A stretch of 64,000 bases of DNA from Cryptomeria japonica. Taxonomy: Eukaryota; Streptophyta; Pinopsida; Cupressales; Cupressaceae. The DNA is taken from NCBI RefSeq assembly GCF_030272615.1, contig NC_081414.1:767882153-767946152 (forward strand). The letters are read 5' to 3'. Shown piece after piece: positions 24,568 to 38,100 of this stretch (positions are counted from its first letter, which is position 1; each line of letters starts with the position of its first letter). Below the pieces are notes generated by a model, which saw only the letters and a list, made by a program, of their open reading frames with translations, had not been told where the DNA came from and searched no databases. The position numbers and the translations under genes are program-made.

Positions 24568-25480
24568 GTGAGTGAGAATGAAGAAGAAGAGAAAGAACAT
24601 GAAGAGAATGATGAATCACATGAAGAACCTGAAAGGTTTGAGGAGAAATTGTTGAGGACATTATTGACTGTGGGTTCTAAACCCAAAATAGAGGTTCCTA
24701 CATATTTGGGAAGCCTCAATGGTGAAGATTTAATTGTTTGGATCAATGATTTGGATAATTACTTTGAGTATGGGGGAGTGTTAGAGAAAAGGAGAGTAAA
24801 ATTTGTATGGACCAAGTTGAAAGGACACATTGCTATGTGGTGGGACTTTGTCCAATCTGAGAGAATGAAGAATAAAGAAAAGATTGGTTCATGGGATCAT
24901 ATGGTTGCTAAAATAAAGGCCAAGTTTCTACCTGGAGACTATCAAGAAAACATTTTCAAAAGATTGCTGAATTTGAAGAAGAAGGACATGATAGTCAAAG
25001 ACTACATGAAGAATTTAATAATTTGGTGATTTGGTTTGGTCATATAGTAAGGAAGATATGGAGAAAATAGCTCGATATATTAATGGCCTAAAGTATAGTT
25101 TGCAATATGAACTAAGTCTTGTGTCCCCTAGAATCCTTGAAGAGGTTTACCAACTAGCCTTAAAGGCAGAGGATAAATTACAATGAAAACAAAGTCAATA
25201 AGAGAAGAAGAGAGGAAGGGAACAACAATTTGGTAGAGGATAGAAGCACCATCAAGGAGAAGAGGATGGAAGTAGTAGTGGGACAACCGATAATGTTAGA
25301 CGAGGTTTCAAAAACAAAGGTGGAAGATCCTATGGAAGAGGAGGTTCACAAGGTAGAGGAATAGGATTCGCTGGAAAATGTTTCAAGTACAACTAAGCTG
25401 GGCACAAGCGAAGGGGATGATCTGAGCCTTCTTAAGGAGGGCATATGAATTTTGAAAGGAGAAATCAAATTATTCATGTT
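24568..25480 (+). pseudogene. Gypsy gag of element J
   Basis: An acidic N-terminal stretch is followed by a retrotransposon gag domain: YLGSLNGEDLIVWINDLDNY, then VWTKLKGHIAMWWDF and KAKFLPGDYQENIF, as in Gypsy capsids. A frameshift near 25022 separates the tail (ALKAEDKLQ), a glycine/arginine-rich basic stretch and a wrecked CCHC knuckle (CFKYN-stop-AGHKRRG). No ATG is clear at the start, and a stop lies just upstream in frame, so the true N-terminus is lost. Its role was the particle shell of the chromovirus. Confidence 0.85.
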
Positions 25481-25539
25481 GATCAAGAAAATGTGGGGTC
25501 ACCTATTCACCACAAGGAGGAACCAGAATTAGGAGAGTG

Positions 25540-27748
25540 ATTATTGTTGAAGCCCCAAAAAGAAAGCCAAGAACCTATACAAAAGAGGGCCTTATTCAAA
25601 ACCAAATGTATGTCCAAAGGTAAATGTTGTAGATTCATAAATGATAGTGGTAGTACAGATAGCATTATTGCAGCAGAGATGGTAGATAAGTTAGACCTTA
25701 AAAGGATCAAGAATCCATCTCCCTATAAGGTATCATGGTTACAAAAAGGACATCAATTGTTAGCAAATGAGTAGGCCTATGTTGATTTTCAAATTGGAAG
25801 TTATAAGGATAATGTGTTATGTGATATAATTCCCATGGATATTTGCCATGTATTACTTGGAAGACCATGGCAATTCGATAGGAAAGTGGTGCATAATGGA
25901 AGGGAGAACACCTATACGATTGAGAAAGATGGAGTGAAACATGCCTTCATGCTGATGAAGGAGCAAGAAGCAGATAGCAACAATAGTAGAAACGGTAAGG
26001 TAATGTTGATAAGTGGTAAGGAATTCATCGAGGAAATGAAGACTGAATAAGTAGGATTTTCTTTAGTTCTTAAACCTAGTCATGTGTTTACCACCATGAA
26101 ACTTCATGATTTGCCTCTTGAAGTGCAAAGTATTTTGAATGAATATTTAGATATTGTTGCATCTTATTTGCCCAATGATTTTCCACCTATGAGGAGCATT
26201 AGCAACCATATTGATTTGATTCTAGGAGCTACCCTTCCTAATAAGGAAGCCTATAGGTTGACACCTATAGAAAATGATGAGATAAGGAAGCGAGTGGAGG
26301 ACCTTTCGAAGAAGGGATTGATAAGGGAAATCCTAAGTCCTTGTGTTGTTCCTATAGTGATTGTGCCAAAGAAAGGATGGGAATGGCATGTGTGCACTGA
26401 TTCAAGGGCTATTAATAAGATTACCATAAGATATAGGTTTCTTGTTCCTATAATTCAAGACTTAATGAATTTTTTGAGTGGTTCTATGTATTTTTCTAAG
26501 ATATAATTGAAATGTGGTTATCACCAAATAAGTTCATTAGACCAAGATATAAATGGCTAGTTATGCCTTTTGGATTGTTTAATGCACCCAACACTTTTAC
26601 GAGACTAATGCATGAGGTTTTGAAACCATTCCTTGGTAAATTTGTAATTGTATATTTGGATGACATTTTGGTGTTTAGCAAGTCTAAAGAAGAGCATCTA
26701 GAGCATTTAAGAAAAGTATTGAAGAGGCTGCAGGAGGAGAAGTTGCAGATAAATATCAAGAAGTGTGTCTTTTTGTAGACTGAATTATTTACTCGGACTT
26801 TGTGGTGTCAAAGGAAGGACTAAAGATGAACAAGAAAAATATTCAAGCCATACTTGATTGGCCCACACCAAAGAATGTAATGGAGCTAAGGAGTTTTCAT
26901 GGGCTAGCAAGTTTTTACCAAAAAATCATAAGTAATTTCAGTCATGGTTTTGCTCCAATCCTTGAGACTATTTAGGGGAATACGAGACATTTGGAATGGA
27001 CTAGGAAGGCTGGAGCAAGTTTTAAATTTCTTAAATAAAGGGTAAGTGAGCAGCCCATTCTTGTTTTGCCTAATTTTGACAAAGTGTTTCAAGTAGAGTG
27101 TGATACAAGTGGATTGGCTATTGGGGAAGTCCTAAGTCAAGAAGGTAAACCTATAACATAATTTAGTGAGAAACTCAATGATGCTAAAAGAAAGTATTCT
27201 TCTTATGATTTGGAATTTTATGCTTTGGTTCAGTCCTTAAAGAAATGGAAACATTATTTTCTACCCAAATAATTCATTGTATATACAGATAATCATACTC
27301 TATAGTTTGTAAACAACCAACATAAGGTGAATCAATGACATGCCAAGTGGGTTAGTATCTTCAAAGTTTTAACTTTGTTTTGAAACATAAAAGTAGGCAA
27401 ATGAATAGAGTTGTTGATTCTTTGAGTAGGAAGAATTTGTTTCTTTGTGAAATACAAACTAATAGTGTGTGTTTAGCAAGTTTGAAAGAGTTATATGCAA
27501 AGGATGCAGATTTTAAGGAAGCATTTGAAGCTTGCAGTGATCCTATTGCCAGGAATAGAGAGCCATAAGTGGACATCATGATACAAGAAGGTTTTTTATT
27601 TAAGGGGAACAATTTATGCATTCCTAAAGGATCTATGTTGAAGGAAAAGAATTGTGGTAGTCTTGCTAGTCACTTTGGACAAGATAAGACCTATTTGCAA
27701 TTGAACACTGCCAAAGATGCAAACAAATGTGCAAAGATATGTGGAAAG
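25540..27748 (+). pseudogene. Gypsy pol of element J: protease, RT, RNase H, integrase N-terminus
   Basis: Domains in order: aspartic protease (NDSGSTDSIIAAEMVDKLDL, then a VLLGRPWQFD block); RT with CTDSRAINKIT, PFGLFNAPNTFTRLMHEVLKPF and the catalytic VYLDDILVFS near 26650; RNase H ([26 protein letters not shown]); and the integrase zinc-binding HHCC domain up to HFGQDKTY and the ...VQRYVES stretch at 27748. It has multiple frameshifts (for example about 26505 and 26780) and stops. The fold order PR-RT-RH-IN is that of Ty3/Gypsy, opposite to the IN-RT order of the Copia elements around it. The second half of the HHCC finger is 35 kb away at 62869. Confidence 0.88.
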
Positions 27749-28784
27749 TGTTGATGGGTGTTTTTGACACACTTACCAATAGTCACATAGTTTATGTGAA
27801 CACTCACCACCTCTCCTAAAAAGCAGAAAGTTTCAGGAAACTAGCTATGCCAAGGTCTCTATAGTTGGGTCTCGACGGTGATGGGTAGCTCAAAATTTGA
27901 TGTGATTGTACCTATCAAGGGGCCTGCTGATTGGAACAACTTCAAATTACCTACTTTTTTATTTTATTTTCTGATTTAGGTTCTCTAAAAAATAAACAAC
28001 AAAAGATAGATCAGGGGAACAAGGAAATAACAATGAAATCAACATGATAACAACTGAATGATCCACATGGTCAGAATTTTATAACCCAATATTATCAATA
28101 TTACTAAATCAACATTCAAATGATGAACTCCAGAAAATATATAAATTCGGACAACTTCACGTACCAATAGAAATGAATATCATCAAACCAAAAATCACCC
28201 TATCAATTTAATCTATATATACCATTTACATGCACAATATGATTCATAAAATAACAAAGTATCCAAAAGAACTAGTTGTTGATTCAAATAATACAAGTTA
28301 CCAGATAACAAAGAACATAACCATATAGAACATACAAGTAGATAAAGCAATCCACAAGCTGATTTTTGTATTAAACCTCAAAGAGTATCACAAAATCTTC
28401 TAAACTCATAAAAATATGCATAAAAATCTCTAAAAGAATCTCTAATTGGACCTCAAATCATCAATTCACGGACCCTTACAATGAATCAAGATTTCTAATT
28501 TATAGAGTTTCATGCCCTAAATTATAGGAATTAAAGCTATCTGAACTAAGTGTTACAAAAACACAGAGCTTCGGTTGACATGAAAGTATCTACCTTAAAC
28601 TCCAATGAAACTACCAACTAACTATTACTATGAAAAATGTGTTCCCAAAATTGGCCATTACAGCCATGCAGAATTTGCCCAAAAACTGAAGTCAGTGTTG
28701 TGAAATAGTTGAACTCTCAACCTTTGTGGTAACCAAAAATATCTTCAAAAATCACTCAAAAATGCATGTGCAACAACTATATGT
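27749..28784 (-). other. AT-rich 3' flank of unit H
   Basis: 1,036 bp between the left end and the stop of the H reading frame. No gene, LTR pair or tandem repeat seen. A GGGTCTCGACGGTGATGGGT stretch at 27866-27885 is the only GC-rich part. Confidence 0.5.
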
Positions 28785-30589
28785 TTATCCTTTACTCCTT
28801 TTATAGTTCTTATAGTTACTGATAAAACATGCAACTATATCTTCAAGAGGATCAACAACATACGAAATCCGAAACTTAAACTTCTTCAAAATTTGCTTTG
28901 CCTGCTTCCATCTATTAACCAATTTATCAATTACTCCCTCCACATGTATACATTGAGAAGTCAAAAATGAGTATCTATCCATTAAGTCTGTATTAAACTC
29001 TGTTGTAGGTGCAAAGTGATGAGCCGTGTACTGGTCCCATTGATCTAACACTACACCTTCCTTCAAGCGACCATCTCTCAAAATGTTATGACCATATGCC
29101 TCTAGCAAATTCTTTAAAAAAATATCATATTTACCAATTAACTTCAAAAGAGGGGCATGTTCCTCCAAAATCCTCGACCTACACTGCTCAAGAACTTCTA
29201 TCTTAAATTCTATTACAAAGATATAAGATTGCAAGCTATCAAAATCATCTCCTCCCAATAAATATTCATTTTTAATCACTTCTTCACCCAAGGCCAATAT
29301 TTATTCAATTTTTTGCACTACTTGGTGAAGTCTATGATTCTCACTTCCTAATTTGTTGAGAAATCTCTTATTGCTTTCTTCATTTTGAGGACCCTTTCAT
29401 AAATTCTTGTTGTATGTTGTAGACAAATCTTTACCTTAGAAATGATATCTTATGCCCATGATTTTGTAGTAGTCGCTACTTTCCTTATCTCAATCAAGGC
29501 TCTTACATCACCTTCTGGGAGTGATGATGTGGATGGCATTGTGTCATCGGCCCTTGAATCCAAAGGATTTCCCATATCCACTAGCAATTATTAATAGTGT
29601 TCTAATTGTGTCTTTACCTGCATCTAGGAGTTATGCTCCTCCATTTTGCTCCTCACTGTTCTAGTAAAAAATTCTCAAGTGTCAAGTTCTCCCCACTTTG
29701 TCTTCTTCCCAAGCCTAGCCTATGATACTTGATATTTAGAAGGACCCTCTCCCTTAGCCTCCATAGAGGATGCAATATCAACAACTACTTCACCAGAGCT
29801 AGTTCTAGATAGATGATGAATTGTTTTGTCCTTCTTTGCTTTCTTTGGCTCCTCTGTAATAGCCTACTACAGTGAGAGTTTAGGTAGAAACACCTTTTTC
29901 TTCTTATTAAAAGTGAGGTTAACCATTGTGGTGTTCCTTTGTCTGTACTCCCCCCTTCAATGGTTACCTATGTTGTCACCCTTCCAACTTCTTGTGACTG
30001 TTCCTCCTCTTATTGCTGCTCTTCTTCTCCAACTTATGTATCTAGAGGAGTTTGGGTTTCTCCATGGGTAGTGAGCACTGGTATGGTGAGTTGTTGTTGC
30101 TATGAGAGCACTTACTAAGCCAATTTTGATTGTAGAGTGCCATTAATATCAAGTTGTTGATGATATTCTTCTAACTTCTCGCTCACTTGATTATTGAAGT
30201 CCTTGGTTGGCTCTTGACTTTGTTGCTCTGTATCTCCACATGCGATATCTTTCAAAAAGTTTTCTACATCCCATGGAGTGAAAACAAGTCCTTCATCATG
30301 CTCTTCATCCTACCCCTACCCCATTTCCCCCTCTTCATCTTGTTGTTGCTCTTGCGGACACTGATAATATATATCCATAAGGGTTACCTATGGAAGTTCT
30401 GATACGTTTTGCAAGGCAGGATCCCTTCGTTTCTCTGCACTAGGAGTCATAATTTTCCTCTTCTTAGGCTCTACCTTCTTTGGTGTTCACTCAGCCTCCT
30501 CCTAGTCTAAGTCTGACTCTACATTATGAATAGTTGTTGTTCGGTTGTGGGAGTCATTGCAGGCACAGGCATCTATAAAACAACAAAAG
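28785..30589 (-). pseudogene. Unit H reading frame, C-terminal part
   Basis: I do not recognise the family. The clearest block is 28785-29297, about 170 codons, a mainly helical domain (SLQSYIFVIEFKIEVLEQCR, LKLIGKYDIFLKNLLEAYG, VDPLEDIVACFISNYKNYK). It is preceded by one in-frame stop and a frame that can be followed weakly to 30589 through a Q/P/T-rich stretch with many stops. Element F separates it from the middle part at 52324-52700. The architecture (folded N part, low-complexity linker, helical C part) resembles ORF2 of E and G, but sequence similarity is too weak to call by eye. Confidence 0.5.
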
Positions 30590-32347
30590 TGTTGGAATTT
30601 GCATGAAGATTGCATTGATGAACTATTATGTTTTCATTGATGTCAATTATAACCGGTAATGATGTTTTTATGATGTTGTTTTGCAACTGGTAGGTGAGCT
30701 AGTGAAGGAAATTGGTATTACTTGAGAAGCAGTGAGATCAACCGGTAACCCTACCTGTTGATGTGCCAAAACCTAACTGATGGATCTTGGTGAATTGGTT
30801 GTATTGGTTTATGATAAAATGATGAACGGTAGTGATTATGACACATATGCATGTTGTATGTGAAGAGTTTGAAATAGTTTTTGGTGAGTAGAGATAACAA
30901 TTTTATCTTGGGAATGAGAGAGTACATTGCATGAAGTGGAAACCATGTGATGAGTTACAAGGATCAATGAAGTGGTGATCAAGGAGTGGTCAAGGTTGTC
31001 TTGAATGATGTGCAATGATTGCAATGTAATCCAATAGTCATACTTGAACCAATTTATTTATAATCTCTATGAGATCTTAGGTTTGTGATGTGTTACTGAC
31101 CTATTGTTTTTCTTATAAGGTTGTTGAGTTGTTTTGTTGTAGTGTTGAAAATTTTGGTTGAGTATAAGGAAATGAAGGATCAACTAAAGAAAAAGATACA
31201 GGTTCTTTCATCCTATATCAAATCCATTGTGGATTATTCAGATACACAATTGGAGTTAGCATCAACTTTGACATTGATACACTGAAAGAATTATTGAAAA
31301 GAAGGTGATGGAAGATATAGATAAATTCAGGAAACATAGTAGGATGTTAGAGGAGTGGATTAATAAAATCAAGTTAGAGGCATTAGATTTCATTAAAAAA
31401 CCCAAGGATGTCCATACGAAACTTGATGTACAGGAACTGAAAATTGCTATAGAATTGAAGAATGCCAAAGAACAAGAAATGTATTGGTAGGATACTTTGA
31501 AATAATTTCAAGAATAGCTAAAACAAAGAGTGATTGGTTGTTGAACTAGGTGTATCTATAGTATGTTTGAAGGCATATAGGAGCATGAAAAGGATCTTAT
31601 CAAGCAGTGTAGTGCTATTCACCAGATCAACAAACCCCTGTTGTTCTCTAACAATTACAACAGTCAAATCCCTTAATAGGGTAAGCTCTAACAGGCTTAG
31701 TGCTATCTAAATCCTCTAACCAAGTGATCCATTAGCTTGGATTTCAAATCCTCTACCATGTTTACTCCTAACAGGGTATTGCTTCTAATAGGGCATTATA
31801 GTCAATCCCTTAATCGGGTGGTCCCTAATAGGATATGTTCTTAACATGACTTTTTGTAAAGCTTTAACAGGCTTGGCTCCTAATAGGGTGAACTTCAAAA
31901 GAGTTCAGAATACTTGTGGGTATCCATCCCCACCGTGATTTTTCCCATTTGGGTTTCCACGTAAAAATCACTATATCAAGTGGAGAATGTTTTTGTGGTT
32001 ATGTTTGCTATGGTTAATTTTCTTAGCTGCTAAATACACTTAGATATGATATGATGACCGAGAGTAATCTGAAATGTGCTTTTACTTTTGTTAGTAAAGT
32101 ATTTGGATGTTTTGGTTAAATGGTTTGAGAGTTTAAGAGTTGTTTTACTATTATTTTGATATGCCAGTCAAATTGGTATACTGTCAATGATATTGTAGTT
32201 TGTAGTTCAGTGTTTGAACCAACTAGTTCTAAGTTTGACTTGGGAGGTTGTTTTTGAGTTTGTGAAAGTTTAGTCATTTTTCCATCTACTGCTTCACCCC
32301 CCCCTCTCAGTAGTTGTCTGGAACCTTATTGATTCATCATACCATCA
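30590..32347 (+). repeat. 5' LTR of element F
   Basis: 1,758 bp, from TGTTGGAATTTGC to CATACCATCA. Includes a reiterated set of gttag/ggttaagggat-like motifs at 31640-31900, the conserved gatttttcccatttgggttt block at 31939-31958, and CACCCCCCCCTCTCAG at 32293-32308. Confidence 0.88.
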
Positions 32348-32349
32348 AT

Positions 32350-32361
32350 TGGTATCATAGC
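32350..32361 (+). other. Primer-binding site of element F
   Basis: TGGTATCATAGC, one change from the initiator-Met tRNA complement, 2 bp after the LTR. Confidence 0.85.
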
Positions 32362-32420
32362 ATTTCTAGTCCTCTAGTGTCTAAGCCTAACATCCTAAGG
32401 TAAAGATCTTGAAGAACCGG

Positions 32421-33345
32421 ATGAAGAAAGAAGGTTTGAAGTTTAATAGGGAAAACTACAGAATATGGAGTGATAGGATGAAAATCTATATCAAGAGTCT
32501 AGGAAGTCAATACTGGGATCATGTTGTTACTCAATATGTTTTACCTAGTGGGACTATGTTTGATGATCAAAAGAAAGAGAAACAAGAAAATAATCAAGCA
32601 TTGGAGGCCATTATCAATTCTATCTGATTCAGAGTATGTTGATGTCCATGGTCTGGAGAGTGCTTATGATGTGTGGAAGAAACTTGATGAAATCTATAGC
32701 AGTGATGAGCATGTGAAGATTGCCAAATAAGAGAGCCTGAGAGGTAAGTTTGATGACATGCGGATGGTTGAAGGTGAGAATATTCAATAGTATGGTCAGA
32801 GGATCAACAAGATAGTTGGTGAGATCAAGAGTGCTAGTGGTAAAGTGGAAGATTTCACAGTGATTAGTAAGGTGTTGAGAACCCTTCTACCGGTCTACGC
32901 TATCCGAGTTGTAGCCATTCAAGAGCTAAAGTCTATTGATAAAACTAAGGTAACTCTTGACTCCATCATTGGTAAACTTACTACATTTTAATTAAATGGT
33001 TATGATGGTAGTGCTCAGAAATAAAAAAGAAGAGATTTTAGTCATAGTTATGAGTCTAGATCCAGTAGAGAAGATGATGATGAAGACGGCCTGATTGAAT
33101 TTGCCAAGTGGTTACCCAGAGGTACCAGTAAGTACATAGGTAAATTACCTTTGAAATGTTTTGCATGTAACAAGATTTGACACATTGCAGCTAACTGTCC
33201 TAATGGTAATAATGAGTATAAGCATAAGAAGTACAAGAAGTACAAAGGAAAAGGCAAAAGAGATTGTCTCATTGTAGTTGATGGTGGTATCACTGATGAG
33301 GAATCTGAGGGAGATTCTAATGAAGACATTGTCTTTTTTGCCATT
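32421..33345 (+). pseudogene. Copia gag of element F (interrupted by I)
   Basis: Starts MKKEGLKFNRENYRIWSDRM at ATG 32421. UBN2-type gag has a frameshift near 32620 (SDSEYVDVHGLES follows in the next frame) and several TAG stops. The CCHC knuckle CFACNKI-stop-HIAANC at 33160-33200 has its Gly codon turned to TGA. The reading frame continues at 41126 after element I, with the CCATT TSD falling inside the acidic linker before protease. Confidence 0.86.
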
Positions 33346-34944
33346 TGATAACTCAATGAAGAACCACTAGTACCAAACTGGTACTAAGAAGGTGGGGTGA
33401 ATCAGTACAAACACAAATATAGTCCAAAATTGGATTGACAGAAAATACTCCAAATGACTGACAAACAGGAATATCAGTAAAATAGTGTGCAACCGGTAAC
33501 ATCCAGTACAACTCAATCAGTCATGAACCAGTCACTCAATAAGCTTTCCTCTTAGCTCAATACTACAGTATCATTATATTCTCATGCATAAACAAGTAAA
33601 CTTAACCACCAGATTTTCACAATAGTGAGTTCAATATGTTTTATAGATAGGCATAAAACATAGAACCTTCATGTGCTTAACAGGTCAAACAAAGCATCAC
33701 AAGACAAAAGCATTTCACATGACACACATATTTTTCACGTGGAAACCCAACTGGGAAAAACCACGATGGGGATGAATACTTACAACCTACTTTTTGAACT
33801 CTTTAGAAGTCCACTCTATTAGGAGCCTTGTCCGGTTAAGGACATTACAATAGGTTCTGGTAGGAACCGATCCTGTTAGGGATCACTCGGTTAAGGGATA
33901 CCCAGTTAAGGGTTAAACTCAGTAGGGTCACCTTGTTAGAGGATTTCAAGAACTCAATAGCTGAAAGGATCTCCTAAGCTCTCTAGCTTCTCAGAACTCA
34001 TTAGCCTCGAGTTACTTAGTTAACGGATTTGAATCAATCCGGTTAAGACCACCCGATTTAAGGGATTTTGAATCAAGCCAGTTAAGGCTATCCTGTTAGG
34101 GGATTTTATAACTGTTGAAGTGGTTAGAGATCAATAGGTATTACAATGATCTATTAACAGCACTCAATGCTAATGCAGATCCATTTAGGCTCCTTTTTTC
34201 CTTCTGCACATTCACTTTGCAGGTATCTCTTCTCTCCTTTGGTCTGGCAAAAATCACGTATCAGTTCCCTTGGATACACACTCACAACTTTTTCCAACAA
34301 CCTCAGAAAGAAACACAACATTGACCTTATAGGAAACATACAGGTCGGTAGAAAAAACCCTAAACCCTGAACTTGTTAGGTTAAGCAATTCAAATGGTTC
34401 AATCATGATCATTGAATCATACTGCATTAAATGCAACAATCTTGAATCGATCTCAAGACATTCTCCATATCCATTATCCATTGATTTCTTGGTGGCTAAT
34501 AACCCATCACGCATTATCACCATTTGACAGACTTCGTACATTCCTGAGGTAGATAGGAATAGTCTTCTTCATGCAAGATCCTTCACGTGCACAAAGCTTA
34601 TGTGGCAACATGATCTGTCCTCCATCATACTACTAACTCATCACACAAAGATCACCGATTGAGTCACACAGACTTGAGGTACTCCAACCGAAAACCCCGA
34701 AGTGGAAGCTACCTACCAACTGGTAGTCATACAATGCTTCCATGTGCCGGTTCCCATAACTACATGTCGGTTCACCTTGAACAAATATGCCGCTTCACTT
34801 TGGCATATAAATCGGTTCATACATATGGTAGTTCCTCTCTCTATTCACCTATCACATGTGTCGGTTCACACTATGTCTCATATTGACATCAATGACAACA
34901 TACAATATCATTTTGTCTTCATGCCGGTTCACATAATGCCAATA
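33346..34944 (-). repeat. 3' LTR of element I
   Basis: Begins TGATAACTCAATGA on + and ends GCCAATA, the terminal CA having become TA. It matches 39525-41125 closely throughout. Adjoins the polypurine tract at 34945. Confidence 0.9.
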
Positions 34945-34956
34945 ATCTCCCCCTTT
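34945..34956 (-). other. Polypurine tract of element I
   Basis: AAAGGGGGAGAT on minus before the 3' LTR. A second copy lies at 35042-35052 in the 3' spacer. Confidence 0.85.
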
Positions 34957-35187
34957 GGCATTGATGGCAATATACAAAAGATATCTTCTCTGCTTCACAT
35001 CTTCTCCCCATTTTCTATAGATATCTTTTTGCTTCACTCCTTCTCCCCCTTTGACAACAATGCCAAAGTGGAGGTACAATCATCATTGTTTCATCATGTT
35101 GCTCCCCCTGAGGAGTAGCATCCTTCAACACACCAGTCAACCAAAAATTTGTGTTTCCAGTACTTGACTGATGTGGAACAATAACTT

Positions 35188-38100
35188 TTAGTTCACCTCC
35201 TGAAGGAGCAATACCCCTAATTCACCTCTCAAATGCACAAATGTTGTCTTTGGGAGAGCCTTGGTGAATATGTCTACTAACTGCTCCTTACTGGACACAT
35301 GCTCCAGTGCAGTCTCTTTATTCTAAACCTTTTCCCTCAAGAAATGATACTTAAGCTCTCATACCAATTGATGACTCAATGATGAACCACTAGTACCAAA
35401 CCGATACTGAGAGGGGGGGTGAATTAGTACAAACACAAATACAGTCCAAAATTGCTTTGACAGCAAATACTCCAAATGACTGACAAACAGGGATACCAAT
35501 AAAACAGAGTGCAACCGGTAACATCCAGTATAGCTCAAAATGCTTGGTTTGAGAATGTAAAATCGGATTCTCTAATATATTGATAGGACTTGTGTTATCA
35601 CATAATATACTTACCGGTTAAGATACAGGGATCTTGAAGCCTTCCAGTACATGCTTCATCTAGATTGTCTGAGTGCAGTTAATGAAAGCTGCAACATACT
35701 CCGCTTCTGTTGTAGATTGAGAGATACAACTCTGCTTTTTACTCATCCATGAGACCAATCTACCACCGAGAAAGAATGCACCACCAGTTGTGCTTTTCCG
35801 GTCATCCACATTACCTACCCAATCAGCATCTGTGAACACTTTCAGATTGAAATTATTGTTGTATGGGTACCACAATCCATAGTCAACTGTTCCCTTCAGA
35901 TACCTAAGAATCCGCTTGACTGCAATCAAGTGAGATTCTCTTGGACTCTTTTGGAATCTTGCAGTAATGCCAACTGTATGTGCAATATCTGGTCTGCTAT
36001 GCACTACATAATGCAACTTACCAATCATTGATCGGTATTCCTTCTCATCAACCAATGCGGAATCATCCTCTTTTGTCAATTTGCAACCAGTCACCATCGA
36101 TGTACCAACCGGTTTTCTATCTTCCATGCCAAAAGTCTTCAACACCTCTTTGACATATTTGGAGTGAATGATGAAGATTCCATCTTCCATCTATTGGATT
36201 TGTAGTCCAATGAAGAACTTAATCTCCCCTATGAGAGACATCTCAAACTCTTTCTTCATCTCATCAGCAAACTCATGACTCATCTTGTCATCTCCACCAA
36301 AGATGATGTCATCAACAAAAACTTCATAGATCAAGATCTGATCTCCTTCAGACTTCAAGTAGATATTGCTATCTTCACTTGTTCTCTCAAATCCAATCTT
36401 CACAAGATGGCAATATAGGCACTCATACCATGCCCTAGGTGCTTGCTTTAGACCATATAATGCTTTATGTAGCCTACATACCATGTCACTATCTTTAGAT
36501 AGGGCAAACCCATCTGGTTGCTCAATATACACCTCTTCAAGTACACCATTTAGGAATGCAGATTTTACATCCATTTGATATACCTTGAACCTCTTAAAAG
36601 CTGCATATGCAAGAAGCATATGAACTCCTTCCAATCTGGCTACAAGAGCAAAGGTTTCCCCATAGTCTTCACTTTCTTCTTGAGCATATCCTTTGTATAC
36701 CAGTCTGGCTTTATTCCTAATCACTGTGCCATCCTCATTCAACTTATTTCTGAACACCCATTTGGTGCCAATGACATTTTTATGCTCTGGTCTGGGTACC
36801 AAGGATGATGTACCATTTTTCTCTATCTGGTCAAGTTCTTCTTCCATTGCCTTGATCCAGTCTTCATCTTTATGAGCCTCTTTGAATGACTTAGGCTCAA
36901 ATTCAGAGATCATACATGATTTTTCTTTGATCTTTCTTCTGGTAAGGATTCCTGCATCCTTATCACCTATGATCTGCTTGGGATCATGATTCAACTTGAC
37001 ATACCGAGGAATGGTCTTAACTGGTTCTTCTTGCTTCTCTTCTTCATCCTCATCTTCATCAATATCAGCATTCACCGGTTCAGGACCACTATTACTAGTA
37101 CTCGGTTGACTGACAACCAGTTCCTAGAAGATTGCAATCGGTTCATTTACAGCTTCCTCACTGTCAGTTTCCTCAGTCTTCTCAGAGGATTCATCAACTC
37201 TTACATTGATGCTTTCCATAATTCTCTGAGTCCTATTGTTGTAGCACTTGAAAGCTTTACTCTTGGTGGAATATCCTAGAAATATTCCCTCATCACATTT
37301 AGCTTCAAATTTTCCCTGATGTTCACTCCTCTTGATGTAACATTCGCTACCAAATACCTTAAAGTAGTTAACCGCAGGTGTCTTACCGGTCCAATACTCA
37401 TAAGGAGTTTTGTCCTTACCCTTTTTTATGAGTACCCGGTTCATAGTGTAGACTGTAGTGCTCACCGCTTCTCTCCAAAAGGTGTGAGCAACCTTTCCTT
37501 GAATCAACATGGTTCTAGCTGCTTCAACCACCATCTAGTTATTCCTCTCTACTAGGCCATTCTGTTGTGGAGTCTGGGGGGCAGACATTTGTCTCTTGAT
37601 GCCAAATTCTTCACAATACTTGTTGAATTCACTGGAAGTGAATTCCCCTCCTTGATCAGTTCTGAGACATTTGATCCTTTTACCGCTTTCCTTCTCCACT
37701 AATGCTCTGAAAGCTTTGAATTTCCCAAAAGCTTCAGACTTGTCTTTCAAAAATGTGACCCACGTCATTCTTGAGTAGTCATCAGTGAGAATCATGAAGT
37801 ACCTATCACCCTACACACTTCTAGTTTTCATAGGACCACATAAATCAGTATGCACAAGATCAAGCAAGTTGTCAGCAATGAAAGATTTACCTTTAAAGGT
37901 TGAGGAAGACATTTTCCCCAATTGACATTCTCTACACAAGGTATTATCCAGTTTTCTCAGCATCGGCAACCCTCTAAGTGCCTTGATCTTACTAGCCTTC
38001 ACAATGTTATCAAAGTTCACATGGTATAATCTCCTATGCCATATCCAGCTATCATCAAGCTTAGCCATAAGACATGTACTTATATCTGCATTCAGATGAA

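Larger units (their letters stand above)
24413..27748 (+). mobile_element. Element J: Ty3/Gypsy chromovirus, left part
   Basis: Holds gag to the start of integrase on +, broken at 27748 by unit H. TSD GAAAG (27744-27748) pairs with AAAAG (62864-62868), and integrase resumes at 62869. The 5' LTR is not seen; D probably inserted into J, so J's 5' end lies left of the window. Bases 24413-24567 hold degraded sequence just upstream of the recognisable gag. Confidence 0.85.

Noticed and set aside
29826-30402. Hydrophobic + strand frames that look like membrane proteins
   Set aside because: They are the complement of a Lys/Gln/Thr-rich low-complexity part of the H frame. Leu/Phe/Ser richness is what that complement produces.
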